From: Pseudomonadales bacterium
GTDB taxonomy: Bacteria > Pseudomonadota > Gammaproteobacteria > Pseudomonadales > Azotimanducaceae
DNA length: 44,119 bases
Direction: 5' to 3'
NCBI GenBank assembly: GCA_021295875.1
Contig: JAGWBN010000001.1
Coordinates: 1 to 44,119 of the forward strand
Part shown: positions 24,349 through 34,435 of the stretch, piece after piece
Numbering within the stretch: position 1 is the first letter of the stretch
Layout of the letters: each line of letters begins with the position of its first letter
Notes under the pieces: generated by a model
The model's input: only the letters and a program-made list of their open reading frames with translations
Databases searched by the model: none
Told to the model about the DNA's origin: nothing
Made by a program: the position numbers and the translations under genes

Positions 24349-25448
24349 GGTGTGGCCCGCGGATACGACCCGAGGTGCTTCACGTCCGTGGCGACCGTCT
24401 CAAGTTCGGCCAGGACCTTGGTGATGGTGCGATCGCTGCGGTGACCTTCGAAGTCGATGAAGAACACGTAGTTCCAGGACGAGGTCTGCGACGGCCGCGA
24501 CTCGATGCGCGACAGGCTGATGTCGTTTCGTTTGAAGGGCGCGAGCAGCTTGTAGAGCGCGCCCGGTTCGTTGCGCGTGGACACCAGGATGGACGTGCGG
24601 TCCCTGCCCGAGGCCTCCACCTGCTGCTTGCCGACGACGAAGAAGCGTGTCTTGTTGCCGGGCTGGTCCTCGATGTTGGCGTGAACGAGGTCCAGACCGT
24701 AGCGGTCGGCCGCGGACTCGCCGGCGATGGCGGCGACGCGGTCCGCTTCGGCCGCGAGCCGGGCCGCCTCCGCGTTGCTCGACACCGGTCGTCGCGACAC
24801 CGTGGGGTAGTGCAGGTCCAGCCAGTGGCGGCACTGGGCCAGCGACTGCTCGTGCGAACAGATCTCGCTGACCGTCTGCGGATCGATACCGCGTTTGACC
24901 AGCAACGCGTGGTGGATCGGCAACTCCACCTCGGCGCAGATGCTGAGATCGGAACCGACGAAGCAGTCGAGCGTGTGCTTGACCATGCCGTCGGTGCTGT
25001 TCTCGACCGCGACCACGCCGTAGTGCGCGGCGCCGGACTCCACCTCGCGGAACACCTCGGCCACCGACGCCAGGGCGCGGATCTTCGCGAAGTGGCCGAA
25101 CTGCTTGATCGCCGCGGCCTCGGTATAGGTCCCGGCGGGCCCGAGGCAGGCGACGGTCAGCGGCTGCTCCAGCGACAGGCAGCAGGAGATGATCTCCTTG
25201 AACAGGCGTTCGATGTGCTCGTCCGGCAGCGGGCCTTCGTTGTCCGCGCGCAGCTGGGCGAGGATCTGCGCTTCGCGTTCCGGGCGGTAGTACACCGGCG
25301 GCTCGTCCTCGTCGCTGAGGCCCTTCACGCGTGCCACCTCCTGGGCGAGCGCGGCGCGCTCGTTCAACAGCGCGCGGAGCTTGCGGTCGATGCCGTCGAT
25401 GCGCTCCCGCAGCGCGGCGAGATCCTCTTTGGTCTGTCGTTCAGCCAT
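24345..25448 (-). CDS. pheA: Bifunctional chorismate mutase/prephenate dehydratase
   Basis: 367 aa; N-terminal chorismate mutase, CLGPAGTYTEAAAIKQFG, C-terminal ACT domain with SRIESRPSQTSSWNYVFFID. Confidence 0.96.
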   Translation of the reverse strand: MAERQTKEDLAALRERIDGIDRKLRALLNERAALAQEVARVKGLSDEDEPPVYYRPEREAQILAQLRADNEGPLPDEHIERLFKEIISCCLSLEQPLTVACLGPAGTYTEAAAIKQFGHFAKIRALASVAEVFREVESGAAHYGVVAVENSTDGMVKHTLDCFVGSDLSICAEVELPIHHALLVKRGIDPQTVSEICSHEQSLAQCRHWLDLHYPTVSRRPVSSNAEAARLAAEADRVAAIAGESAADRYGLDLVHANIEDQPGNKTRFFVVGKQQVEASGRDRTSILVSTRNEPGALYKLLAPFKRNDISLSRIESRPSQTSSWNYVFFIDFEGHRSDRTITKVLAELETVATDVKHLGSYPRATP

Positions 25449-25460
25449 AGGGTTGGTCCA

Positions 25461-26537
25461 TCAGCCGTGGTCGGCCTCGAATGCCGCCAGGTACTCGATC
25501 AGGGTGTCGACCGCCTCTTCGCTGACCGCATTGTAGAGACTCGCACGCATACCCCCAACGCTACGATGGCCCTTCAGGTTCAGCAGCCGCCGTTCCTCGG
25601 CACCGTCCAGGAAGGCCTGGTCCAAGGCCGGGTCGGCCAGGGTGAACGGCACGTTCATGATCGACCGGTCGGGCGTCTTCACGGGCGAGTGGTAGAAGTC
25701 GCTGGCGTCGATGGCCGCGTAGAGCTTGGCCGCCTTGCGGCGGTTGACGCGGTCCATCTCGGCGACGCCGCCGGCGTGCTTCAGCCACTTCAACACCAGC
25801 CCGGCGAGATACCAACTGTAGGTCGGCGGAGTGTTGAACATCGAGCCGTTCTCGCCCTGCACGGCGTAGTCGAGGATGCGCGGCGTGCCGGGACGGGCGC
25901 GGCCGGCGAGATCCCGGCGCACGATCACCACGCAGAGCCCGGCCGGGCCGACGTTCTTCTGCGCGCCCGCGTAGATGACGCCGAACCGGGTCACGTCCAC
26001 GGGCCGGGACAGCAGCTCCGAGGACATGTCCGCGACCAACGGTGCGTCCGTCTCCGGAAACTCGTGGAACTGCACGCCGCCGATGGTCTCGTTGGCGACG
26101 ATGTGGCAGTACGCGGCGTTCGCCGACAGCCGCCAGGTCTCCCTTGCCGGTACGCGGTCGAAGTTCGTCTCCTCCGAGGACGCCGCGACGTTCACCATGG
26201 CGAGGCGCTGGGCTTCGGCAATGGCCTTGGTGCCCCAGGAACCGGTGTGCACGTAGTCCACGGTGTCCTCGGCGCGGCACAGGTTGAACGGCACCATGGC
26301 GAACTGCATGGATGCGCCGCCCTGCACGAACAGCACGTGATAGTCGTCGCCGATGGCGAGAAGCTCGCGCAGATCTGCCTCGGCGCTCTGGGCGATGTCG
26401 ACGAACTCCTTGGAACGATGGCTCATCTCCATGACCGAGAGACCCCGGCCCCGGTAGTCGAGGAGCTCGTCGCGCGCCTGTTCGAGGACGGCGTCGGGCA
26501 GCGCGGCCGGGCCCGGCGAGAAGTTGAAGGCGCGCAT
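25461..26537 (-). CDS. serC: Phosphoserine aminotransferase
   Basis: MRAFNFSPGPAALPDAVLEQARDELLDYRGRGLSVMEMSHRSKEF. Confidence 0.97.
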   Translation of the reverse strand: MRAFNFSPGPAALPDAVLEQARDELLDYRGRGLSVMEMSHRSKEFVDIAQSAEADLRELLAIGDDYHVLFVQGGASMQFAMVPFNLCRAEDTVDYVHTGSWGTKAIAEAQRLAMVNVAASSEETNFDRVPARETWRLSANAAYCHIVANETIGGVQFHEFPETDAPLVADMSSELLSRPVDVTRFGVIYAGAQKNVGPAGLCVVIVRRDLAGRARPGTPRILDYAVQGENGSMFNTPPTYSWYLAGLVLKWLKHAGGVAEMDRVNRRKAAKLYAAIDASDFYHSPVKTPDRSIMNVPFTLADPALDQAFLDGAEERRLLNLKGHRSVGGMRASLYNAVSEEAVDTLIEYLAAFEADHG

Positions 26538-26585
26538 GTCTTTTCGTCGATTGCGTTGAGTGGCTTGCGAGTCGCCCGGTGGTCG

Positions 26586-29318
26586 TCAGGCGTCCACGTC
26601 CGGTTGCCCGTCGTCGACCGGGACGTCGCCGTCCGGGGTCTGGTCGTCGGTTGAGCCGCCGTTCTCCGTCTCGACGATGCGCTCGACGCCGACGAGCTTG
26701 GCGTCCTCGGACAGCCTGATGAGGCGTACGCCTTGGGTATTGCGGCCGGTCTCGGAGACGTCGGCGGCGTGGGTGCGCACCAGGGTGCCCTGGTCGCTGA
26801 TGAGCATGATCTCGTCGTCTTCGAAGACCTGCACGGCGCCGATGAGATCGCCGTTGCGCTCGCCGGTGCGCATGGCGATGACGCCCTGAATGCCGCGGCC
26901 TTTGACGGGAAACTCGTCGAGGGCCGTGCGTTTGCCGTAGCCGCGTTCGCTGGCGGTGAGCAGGAAACCGTCGCTCTCGGGCACGATCAGGGCGATCAAC
27001 CGCTGCTCGCCGCTCAGGCGAATGCCGCGGACACCCCGAGCGGTTCGTCCGGTGGCGCGTACCGCCGCCGCCTTGAAGCGTGCGGCCTTGCCAGAATTGG
27101 CCACCAGCATGATGTCGCTGGCGCCGTCGATGATGGCCGCGCTCACCAACGTGTTGCCGGGTTCGAGCCCCAGCGCGATCAGTCCGCTGGGCCGCGGCCG
27201 GGAGAATCGTTCGAGCGGCGTCTTCTTGACCGTGCCGTTTGCGGTCGCCATGAACACGAAACTGCCCTCGTCCGTCGCCCCGTCGTCGATCTCCGCCTCG
27301 TCCGCCTCGTCGACATCGGCCGATTCGTCGAGACTCTCCAGGGCGTCCTCCACTTCGTCGTCCGTGGACTCCCTCGGCAGCGGCAGGATGGCGGTGATGC
27401 GCTCGCCCTCGTCGAGCGACAGCATGTTGACCAGCGGCCGGCCCTGAGCGCTGCGCGAGCCCTGGGGGATCCGGAACACGCGCAGCCAGTAGACCTTGCC
27501 GGCGTCGGAGAAGCACAGCAGCGTGTCGTGGCTGTTCGCGGTCAGCAGGTGTTCGACGAAGTCCTCGTCGCGCAGCCCCGTGGCCGCCCGGCCGGTGCCG
27601 CCCCGGCGTTGCGCCTGGTATACGGTGAGCGGCTGGGTCTTGGCGTAGCCCCGGTGCGAGACGGTGACCACGACGTCCTCCTCGGCGATGAGATCCTCGT
27701 CGGAGAGGTCGAGTTGGGAACTCAGGATCTCGGTCCTGCGCCCGTCGCCGTAGCGTTCGCGGATGTCCTCGAGTTCTTCGCGGATGATCCCCTTCTGCCG
27801 TTCCTCCGAGCCGAGGATGTCCATCAGGGCCTGGATCTCCGTCAAGACCTCCTCGTAGTCCGCGATGAGCTTGTCCTTCTCCAACGCGGTCAGGCGGTTC
27901 AGGGTCATCGCGAGAATCGCCTGGGCCTGTTCCTGGGACAGATGGTAGAGGCCTTCCTCGTCGAGTCCGAACTCCGGTCCCAGATCCTCCGGGCGGCAGG
28001 CATCGACGTCGGTGCGCTCGAGCAACGGCTTGATGGTCTCCGCTTGCCAGCCCTTGGCCATCAGCCCCGCACGGGCCTCGGCCGGAGACGGCGACGAACG
28101 GATCAGCGCCACCACCTCGTCGATGCTTTCCAGGGCGACGGTCTGGCCTTCCAGCAGGTGGCCCTGGCGACGCGCCCGGGCGAGCAGGTAGGTGGTCCGC
28201 CGGACCACGACCTCGCGGCGGTGGCGGAGGAACGCCGCCAGCATCTCGCGCAGGTTGACGGTGCGCGGCTGGCCGTCCACCAGGGCGACGCAGTTGATGC
28301 CGAACACGGTCTGCAGCTTCGACAGGGCATAGAGGTTGTTGAGCACCACCTCGCCCGGCTCGCCGCGGCGCAGTTCGATGACCACGCGCACGCCGTCCTT
28401 GTCGGACTCGTCGCGCAATTCGGAGATGCCCTCGATGCGCTTTTCCTTGACCAGTTCGGCGATCTTCTCGACTAGCCGCGCCTTGTTCACCTCGTAGGGC
28501 AGTTCGGTGACGACGATGGTTTCCTTGCCGCTGCCGGCACCCTCCACGTGGGCCCGGGCGCGGACGTAGATGAGCCCGCGGCCGGAGCGGTAGGCGCGCA
28601 CGATGCCGGCGCGGCCGTTGATGATCGCGCCGGTGGGAAAGTCGGGACCCTGGATGTACGCCATCAGGTCTTCGACCGACAGACCGGGCTCGTCGAGCAG
28701 GGCCAGACAGCCGTTGATCACCTCGGTCAGGTTGTGCGGCGGAATGTTGGTCGCCATGCCGACGGCGATGCCGGACGAACCGTTGACCAGCAGGTTGGGC
28801 ACCCGGGTCGGCAGCACCACCGGGATGTCCAGCGTCTCGTCGTAGTTGGCAACGGAGTCGACGGTCTCCTTGTCGAGATCGACGAGCAACTCGGCGGTGA
28901 TCCGCTCCATGCGGACCTCGGTGTAGCGCTGCGCCGCCGGCGGGTCGCCGTCCATGGAACCGAAGTTCCCATGGCCGTCGACGAGGGGATAGCGCATGGC
29001 CCAGGGCTTCGCCATGCGCACCATGGTTTCGTAGATGGCGCTGTCGCCGTGGGGGTGGTACTTGCCCATCACCTCGCCGACGACGTACGCGGACTTGCGG
29101 TGCGGCCGGTTGAAGGTGATGCCGAGTTCGCTCATCGCGAACAGCACGCGTCGATGCACGGGTTTGAGACCGTCGCGAATGTCCGGCAGCGCACGGCTGA
29201 CGATGACGCTCATCGCGTAGGCGAGGTAGGACTGGCGGAGTTCGTCCTCGATGCTGCGCGAGAGGATTCCCCGCGGTGCCGGCGGCGGCGAATACCCACC
29301 GGAATCGACGTCGGACAT
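26586..29318 (-). CDS. gyrA: DNA gyrase subunit A
   Basis: 910 aa from ATG 29318 ([57 protein letters not shown]); GyrA CTD blades with repeated R[10 protein letters not shown] motifs. Confidence 0.97.
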   Translation of the reverse strand: MSDVDSGGYSPPPAPRGILSRSIEDELRQSYLAYAMSVIVSRALPDIRDGLKPVHRRVLFAMSELGITFNRPHRKSAYVVGEVMGKYHPHGDSAIYETMVRMAKPWAMRYPLVDGHGNFGSMDGDPPAAQRYTEVRMERITAELLVDLDKETVDSVANYDETLDIPVVLPTRVPNLLVNGSSGIAVGMATNIPPHNLTEVINGCLALLDEPGLSVEDLMAYIQGPDFPTGAIINGRAGIVRAYRSGRGLIYVRARAHVEGAGSGKETIVVTELPYEVNKARLVEKIAELVKEKRIEGISELRDESDKDGVRVVIELRRGEPGEVVLNNLYALSKLQTVFGINCVALVDGQPRTVNLREMLAAFLRHRREVVVRRTTYLLARARRQGHLLEGQTVALESIDEVVALIRSSPSPAEARAGLMAKGWQAETIKPLLERTDVDACRPEDLGPEFGLDEEGLYHLSQEQAQAILAMTLNRLTALEKDKLIADYEEVLTEIQALMDILGSEERQKGIIREELEDIRERYGDGRRTEILSSQLDLSDEDLIAEEDVVVTVSHRGYAKTQPLTVYQAQRRGGTGRAATGLRDEDFVEHLLTANSHDTLLCFSDAGKVYWLRVFRIPQGSRSAQGRPLVNMLSLDEGERITAILPLPRESTDDEVEDALESLDESADVDEADEAEIDDGATDEGSFVFMATANGTVKKTPLERFSRPRPSGLIALGLEPGNTLVSAAIIDGASDIMLVANSGKAARFKAAAVRATGRTARGVRGIRLSGEQRLIALIVPESDGFLLTASERGYGKRTALDEFPVKGRGIQGVIAMRTGERNGDLIGAVQVFEDDEIMLISDQGTLVRTHAADVSETGRNTQGVRLIRLSEDAKLVGVERIVETENGGSTDDQTPDGDVPVDDGQPDVDA

Positions 29319-29349
29319 GGATCGAAGAACGCTTCGGAGTAAACCGCGC

Positions 29350-29355
29350 ATTCTA
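29350..29355 (-). promoter_or_regulatory. Candidate -10 element (TAGAAT) for gyrA
   Basis: Reverse strand TAGAAT (plus-strand ATTCTA) about 32 bp upstream of gyrA ATG; no clear -35. Confidence 0.4.
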
Positions 29356-29364
29356 GCACGGACG

Positions 29365-29370
29365 TATAAT
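29365..29370 (+). promoter_or_regulatory. Candidate -10 element (TATAAT) for the mtaD-like gene
   Basis: Perfect TATAAT 6 nt before ATG 29377 in an otherwise GC-rich region. Confidence 0.5.
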
Positions 29371-29376
29371 CCACCC

Positions 29377-30726
29377 ATGTCCGATTCGCCGTCCGAGTCC
29401 ACGTCCCGAGCCGTTTCCCAAGGCGTCGAACTGGTGCTCTCGCCGCGTTGTCTGCTGCCCGTCGCGCCGGTCAACGAGGTGCTCGAGGGATTCAGCGTCG
29501 CGCTTACGAATGGACGGATCGTGGCCGTCGGTCCCCATGCGGAAGTCGCCGCGAACCACCCGCGCGCAGACCGGATCGTTCTCGACCGACACCTCCTGAT
29601 GCCGGGACTGGTGAACGCCCACGGCCACTTGGCGATGGCCCTGCTGCGCGGTCTCGGGGAGTCGCAGTCCCTCGAGACCTGGCTCGCCGAGACCATCTGG
29701 CCACTGGAAGCGCGCTGGATGGACGCCGGGTTCGTGGCCGACGGCACGCGACTCGCCGTCGCCGAGATGGTCGCCTCCGGCACCACCACGGCATCGGACA
29801 TGTACTACTTTCCGGAGACGGCGGCGCTGGTCTGCCGGGAGGCGGGGTTCCGGTTCCAGGCGGCCTTCCCGCTGATCGGCAATCCGAATGCCTATTCCTC
29901 GGGCTTCGACGACTGCCTCACCAAGGGCCTTGCGCTCCTCGACCGCTTCCGCGACGACGACCTGGTCACGACCTGTTTCGGCCCCCACGCCCCGTACACG
30001 GTGGAAGACGCCCAACTCGCCAAGGTGGCCATGCTCGCCGACGAGGTCGATGCGGACGTGCACATCCATCTGCACGAGACCCAGGCCGAAGTCGACGACG
30101 CGCGGCGCACCCACGGCGGCACCTGGATCAAGGTGCTCGAGACGCTCGGCCTGTTGACCGAGAAGCTCCAGGCGGTGCACATGACCGTACTCACCGACGC
30201 CGAGATCGAGTTGGTGGCGGAACGCGGCGTGCGCGTCATCCACTGTCCCCACTCCAACATGAAGCTCGGCAGCGGCGTCTGCCCCGTGACGAAGCTCCTC
30301 GACGCCGGTGTCGCCGTGGGCCTCGGCACCGACGGCGCGGCCTCCAACAACGGCCTCGACCTGTTCGCCGAAGCGCGTCTGGCTTCACTCCTGGCGAAGA
30401 GCACGGCCGCCGACCCGACCCGGCTCCCGGCACCCGACATGGTCGAGATGGCGACCCTCGGCGGCGCGCGCGCCCTCGGGCTCTCAGACCGCATCGGCTC
30501 CATCGAGGTCGGCAAGTGCGCGGATCTCGTCGCCGTCGACCTGGATCACCCGTCCATGCAGCCCCTGCACGACCCCCACGCCCAACTGGTCCACGCCGGC
30601 GCCGGCGGCCGCGTCACCCACACCTTCGTCAACGGCCGCTGCGTCTACGACAACGGCGCCTGGCCCACCCTCGACATCGACGAGACCCTCTCCCGCGCCG
30701 CGTCTTGGCGCGCCCGTCTCGCGTAG
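29377..30726 (+). CDS. TRZ/ATZ family amidohydrolase (5-methylthioadenosine/S-adenosylhomocysteine deaminase-like)
   Basis: [23 protein letters not shown] metal-binding motif; [39 protein letters not shown]. Confidence 0.92.
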   Translation: MSDSPSESTSRAVSQGVELVLSPRCLLPVAPVNEVLEGFSVALTNGRIVAVGPHAEVAANHPRADRIVLDRHLLMPGLVNAHGHLAMALLRGLGESQSLETWLAETIWPLEARWMDAGFVADGTRLAVAEMVASGTTTASDMYYFPETAALVCREAGFRFQAAFPLIGNPNAYSSGFDDCLTKGLALLDRFRDDDLVTTCFGPHAPYTVEDAQLAKVAMLADEVDADVHIHLHETQAEVDDARRTHGGTWIKVLETLGLLTEKLQAVHMTVLTDAEIELVAERGVRVIHCPHSNMKLGSGVCPVTKLLDAGVAVGLGTDGAASNNGLDLFAEARLASLLAKSTAADPTRLPAPDMVEMATLGGARALGLSDRIGSIEVGKCADLVAVDLDHPSMQPLHDPHAQLVHAGAGGRVTHTFVNGRCVYDNGAWPTLDIDETLSRAASWRARLA

Positions 30727-30789
30727 GGGCGTGGCACATCGCCGCCCGGCTGCAACGCGACCGTGCGTTGTCCTGCGGCGCAACGCTCT

Positions 30790-30957
30790 CGCTGGTCAGC
30801 CAGATCCGCGCCGACGTGGCGGCGGGAATCCGCTCGTGAGCCCATCGATGTGCTCGTTCAGGTCGGGCGGGACATTCTGCCAAAGCGGGTCGAGGACAAA
30901 CCTCACACCCTCCCGGCGCGCCAACTTCGCCGCAGACACGAAATCGGTGTAGTTCAA
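30790..30957 (-). pseudogene. Possible decayed coding remnant of unknown family
   Basis: Reverse frame reads FLNYTDFVSAAKLARREGVRFVLDPLWQNVPPDLNEHIDGLTSGFPPPRRRGSG then stop, protein-like composition but no start codon or intact ORF. Confidence 0.25.
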
Positions 30958-31161
30958 AAAGCAAGCCCTCGGGCTCGGCCTCGCTTTCGATCACCGACCC
31001 CGGTTAGAGGGACGGAAGCGAGACGTACTGCCGAGGGGCGTATATCCGTACTCTAAGTCCACCCTCCCAACGCGGTCAAGGGGGACTGGAGTCTTGGGGG
31101 AGTCGGGGTGCCGCGTTGGCCGCGTTGGGGATACCCACGGGGTGGTAGGCTTGCGCACGAC

Positions 31162-31887
31162 ATGACGGACTCACGCCCAACCATGATCAACGTCGATGCC
31201 GACGAGGTCGCCAAATTCGAGTCCCTGGCGCACCGCTGGTGGGATGCCGACGGCGACTTCAAGGCGCTGCACGACATCAACGGACCCCGCGTGGACTACA
31301 TCGTCCGCCGATGCACCGTGCCCATGAAAGACGTTCGCGCACTCGACGCCGGTTGCGGCGGTGGCCTGCTCACCGAGCCGCTCGCCGATCTCGGTGCCGA
31401 CGTAACCGGGATCGATGCGGGGGATGCGCCGTTGGCGGTCGCCCGCCTGCATGCGGCGGAACGCGGCGTCGAGGGGATCGACTACGTCAAGGCCACGCCG
31501 GAGAGCTTTCTCGAAACCGGGCCCGGCGAATTCGCCCTGGTGACCTGCCTCGAAACCTTGGAGCATGTGCCCGACGTGGCGTCCACGGTGGAAGCCCTGG
31601 CGGCGCTGACCGCTCCCGGCGGCGACGTCTTCCTCGCCACCATCAACCGCACCCCGAAGGCCTTCGCCCTCGCCATCGTCGGTGCCGAGTACGTCCTCAA
31701 CATCCTGCCCAAGGGCACCCACACCTACGAGAAGCTGATCCGCCCTGCGGAACTCTCGCGCGCCTGCCGGGACGCCGGCTTGACGGTGGAGGACATCGTC
31801 GGCGTCGCCTACAACCCCTTTACCCGGAGTTGCCGCTTCGGCGCCGACGTGGGCGTCAACTACATGCTGCATGCCCGCAAACCCTGA
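31162..31887 (+). CDS. ubiG: Ubiquinone biosynthesis O-methyltransferase
   Basis: MTDSRPTMINVDADEVAKFESLAHRWWDADGDFKALHDINGPRVDYI...LDAGCGGGLLTEPLADLGADVTGID. Confidence 0.95.
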   Translation: MTDSRPTMINVDADEVAKFESLAHRWWDADGDFKALHDINGPRVDYIVRRCTVPMKDVRALDAGCGGGLLTEPLADLGADVTGIDAGDAPLAVARLHAAERGVEGIDYVKATPESFLETGPGEFALVTCLETLEHVPDVASTVEALAALTAPGGDVFLATINRTPKAFALAIVGAEYVLNILPKGTHTYEKLIRPAELSRACRDAGLTVEDIVGVAYNPFTRSCRFGADVGVNYMLHARKP

Positions 31888-32626
31888 GCGCGACTACCAG
31901 CCCCGCCCCGGTCTGCTCGACGGCCGCGTGATCCTGGTCACCGGCGCCGGCGACGGCATCGGCCGGGCTGCGGCGCTGGCCTACGCGGAGCACGGTGCGG
32001 ATGTCGTCCTGCTTGGCCGCACGGAGGAGAAGCTGGAGGCGGTCTTCGACGACATCGAGTCACGCACCAAGACCCGACCGGTGGTAGTCCCGGCGGATCT
32101 CCTCCACGCCAGCGAGGATGCCGTAACGACCCTCTATCACGCCATCCGCCGCGAATACGCGCGCCTCGACGGCATACTCCACAACGCCGGCCTGCTGGGA
32201 CCGCGGGTGCCCATCGCCGACTACCCGATGCAGGACTGGCTGGACGTGATGCAGGTCAACGTCAACGCCGCCTTCCTGCTCACCCGGGGCATGATGCCGC
32301 TCCTCGAAGAGGCGCCGGACGCCTCAATCGTGTTCACCTCTTCCGGCGTCGGTCGCCGCGGTCGCGCCGACTGGGGCGCCTACGCGGTCTCCAAGTTCGC
32401 CGTCGAAGGCCTCGTCGACGTCCTCGCCGACGAACTGGCCGCGGCCGGCCGCATCCGCGTGAACTCGTTGAACCCGGGCGCGACCCGAACAGCAATGCGC
32501 GCCGCCGCCTACCCGGACGAAGACCTGGCCACGCTGCCGTGTGCCGAGGACCACATGCCGCTGTACCTCTACCTCATGGGCCCGGACTCCAAGGGTGTGA
32601 CCGGCCAACGGTTCGATACCTCCTGA
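31871..32626 (+). CDS. YciK-like SDR family oxidoreductase
   Basis: GRVILVTGAGDGIGRAAALAYAEHGADVVLLGRTEEKLEAV; GAYAVSKFAVEGL; position after ubiG. Confidence 0.88.
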   Translation: MPANPERDYQPRPGLLDGRVILVTGAGDGIGRAAALAYAEHGADVVLLGRTEEKLEAVFDDIESRTKTRPVVVPADLLHASEDAVTTLYHAIRREYARLDGILHNAGLLGPRVPIADYPMQDWLDVMQVNVNAAFLLTRGMMPLLEEAPDASIVFTSSGVGRRGRADWGAYAVSKFAVEGLVDVLADELAAAGRIRVNSLNPGATRTAMRAAAYPDEDLATLPCAEDHMPLYLYLMGPDSKGVTGQRFDTS

Positions 32627-32821
32627 CCTGTCCGCCGACGCGCCCGCAGGGCGGACCGTCACCCATGAGACACGTACGCCATCAGCTGTCGCTGCGCGAT
32701 ACATCGAATACGCAAACGGACACCTGACGCGACCCCGCCGTCGAGCCCGGTGAGCAAGGCCAACACCCGTCCGACGGGCAGTCCGTCGTCGATTAGTTAG
32801 GCGAGCCAGATGGCGGCCGTG

Positions 32822-33634
32822 CTACGGGGCCAGGCTGGGGTAGGGGATCAGGACGGAGCGGGAAGTGCCGCGCTGGTTGCGACGCCGTTCGTGGCGCGGC
32901 CTCCCGGGCATGCCGAGAATCTTCCGCAACTGCACGATGTCCTGGGTGCCGACTTCCTCCCACGCGCCCCGTGGCAGCCACGGGGGCAGGATCACCGGTC
33001 CGTAGCGGACACGCTTCAAGCGCGAGACGGTGACCCCCTGGGTCGCGAACAGTTCGCGCACCTCGCGGTTGCGGCCCTCCATCAGCACGACGTGGTACCA
33101 GTGGTTCGCGCCGCTGCCGTCGTAGTAGCGGATGTCGGTGAACGCCTCCACCCGGCCGTCGACGACCACGCCGGCTTTGAGCGTCTCGAGCGCCGCGTCT
33201 TCGAGCCTGCCGAATACGCGAACCGCGTATTCGCGGTCGATCCCGGTGCTCGGATGCGCCAGCTTGTTGGCCAGTTCGCCGTCGTTGGTGAACAGCAACA
33301 ACCCCGTCGTCTGCAGGTCCAGGCGACCGACCGAGATCCACCGTCCGCTGCGCAGGCGGGGCAGGTCGTCGAACACCGAAGGCCGACCTTCGGGATCCCG
33401 GCGGGACACGATGACGCCGGCCCGCTTGTTGGCGATCAACATTCGCGTGTGCGTCACCACGGCCTTGCCGAGGGGTCGCCCGTCGACCGCGACATCGTCG
33501 GTGGGGTCGACGCGCAGGCCGATGCCGGCCACCTCGCCGTTGACCACCACCCGCCCGGCGGCGATCCACCGCTCCATCTCCCGCCGAGAGCCCAAGCCCC
33601 GATCGGCGAGGATCTTGTGCAGCTTCTCAGTCAT
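32822..33634 (-). CDS. rluB: 23S rRNA pseudouridine synthase RluB-like
   Basis: S4 domain MTEKLHKILADRGLGSRREMERWIAAGRVVVNG; SVGRLDLQTTGLLLFTNDGELANKLAHPS. Confidence 0.9.
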   Translation of the reverse strand: MTEKLHKILADRGLGSRREMERWIAAGRVVVNGEVAGIGLRVDPTDDVAVDGRPLGKAVVTHTRMLIANKRAGVIVSRRDPEGRPSVFDDLPRLRSGRWISVGRLDLQTTGLLLFTNDGELANKLAHPSTGIDREYAVRVFGRLEDAALETLKAGVVVDGRVEAFTDIRYYDGSGANHWYHVVLMEGRNREVRELFATQGVTVSRLKRVRYGPVILPPWLPRGAWEEVGTQDIVQLRKILGMPGRPRHERRRNQRGTSRSVLIPYPSLAP

Positions 33635-33753
33635 GGTGGCGTTGGCCGCAAGGAAGGAGTGGTGACAGGTTCCGCTGAACCGTGTCGATGACCGCGGCGA
33701 ACCGGTGTTCGGCCTCGGACGCAGACACGTAGCGCATAGCTTACCCGCGCCCG

Positions 33754-34431
33754 TTAGGGCGTGCGATCTGCCGTCGGCAACCTGTCCGTCGGCAACGGAA
33801 TCACCTCGGCGACGGGCCTTGGATCCGCATCTTCCTGCCCATCGGCCGGTGCTTCCGGCGACGGCTCATCCGAGTCGCCCGCCAGGGTGCGTTCCGCCAG
33901 CGACACGAGTTCGGCCATTGGCGGCAATTCGTCGAGGCTCGCCAGGTTGAAGTAGTCGAGGAACGCCCGCGTGGTGCCGTAGAGCAGCGGTCGTCCCGGC
34001 GTCTGGCGCTGACCCACGGTGCGTATCCAGCCCCGCTCCAGCAGCGTGCGCATGATCGACGGACTCAGGGAGACGCCGCGGACCTCCTCGATGTCGCCAC
34101 GGGTCATCGGCTGCCGGTAGACGATCAACGCCAGCGTCTCCAGGAGCGCGCGCGAGTATCGCGGCGGCCGTTCCTCGAACAGCCGGCTCACCCACGGGCT
34201 CATCTCCTGGTTCACCTGGAAACGGAATCCGCTGGCCACCCGGACAAGTTCGAAACCGCGTCCCGCGACGCGTTTGCCGATCTCGTCGAGGGCTGCCCGC
34301 ACCATCGCGCGCGGATTGTCGGCCGGCAGTTCCCCGGGAGCGAAGACGCCGGCGAGGCGGTCGATGCTCAACGGCTCGTGGGCCGCCAGCAGGGTCGCCT
34401 CGACGATGCGTTCTATCTGCTCAGCGTCCAT
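33754..34431 (-). CDS. scpB: Segregation and condensation protein B
   Basis: MDAEQIERIVEATLLAAHEPLSIDRLAGVF...YSRALLETLALIVYRQPMTRGDIEEVRGVSLSPSIMRTLLERGWI. Confidence 0.94.
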   Translation of the reverse strand: MDAEQIERIVEATLLAAHEPLSIDRLAGVFAPGELPADNPRAMVRAALDEIGKRVAGRGFELVRVASGFRFQVNQEMSPWVSRLFEERPPRYSRALLETLALIVYRQPMTRGDIEEVRGVSLSPSIMRTLLERGWIRTVGQRQTPGRPLLYGTTRAFLDYFNLASLDELPPMAELVSLAERTLAGDSDEPSPEAPADGQEDADPRPVAEVIPLPTDRLPTADRTP

Positions 34432-34435
34432 CCAC

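Noticed and set aside
24339-26654. 771-aa plus-strand ORF opposite pheA/serC
   Set aside because: Antisense shadow ORF of high-GC coding DNA; composition is low-complexity and the reverse strand encodes clear PheA and SerC.
25561-27516. 651-aa minus-strand ORF rich in Arg
   Set aside because: Out-of-frame with gyrA and serC, which are both clear on the same strand; Arg-rich frame-shift translation.
26586-29801. 1071-aa GyrA with an extended N-terminus
   Set aside because: Sequence before MSDVDSGG is antisense to the deaminase gene; ATG 29318 matches typical GyrA starts.
32643-32673. GTCCGCC...GGCGGAC inverted repeat after the SDR gene as a terminator
   Set aside because: Stem only 7 bp with a long loop and no T-run; not distinguishable from GC-rich background.
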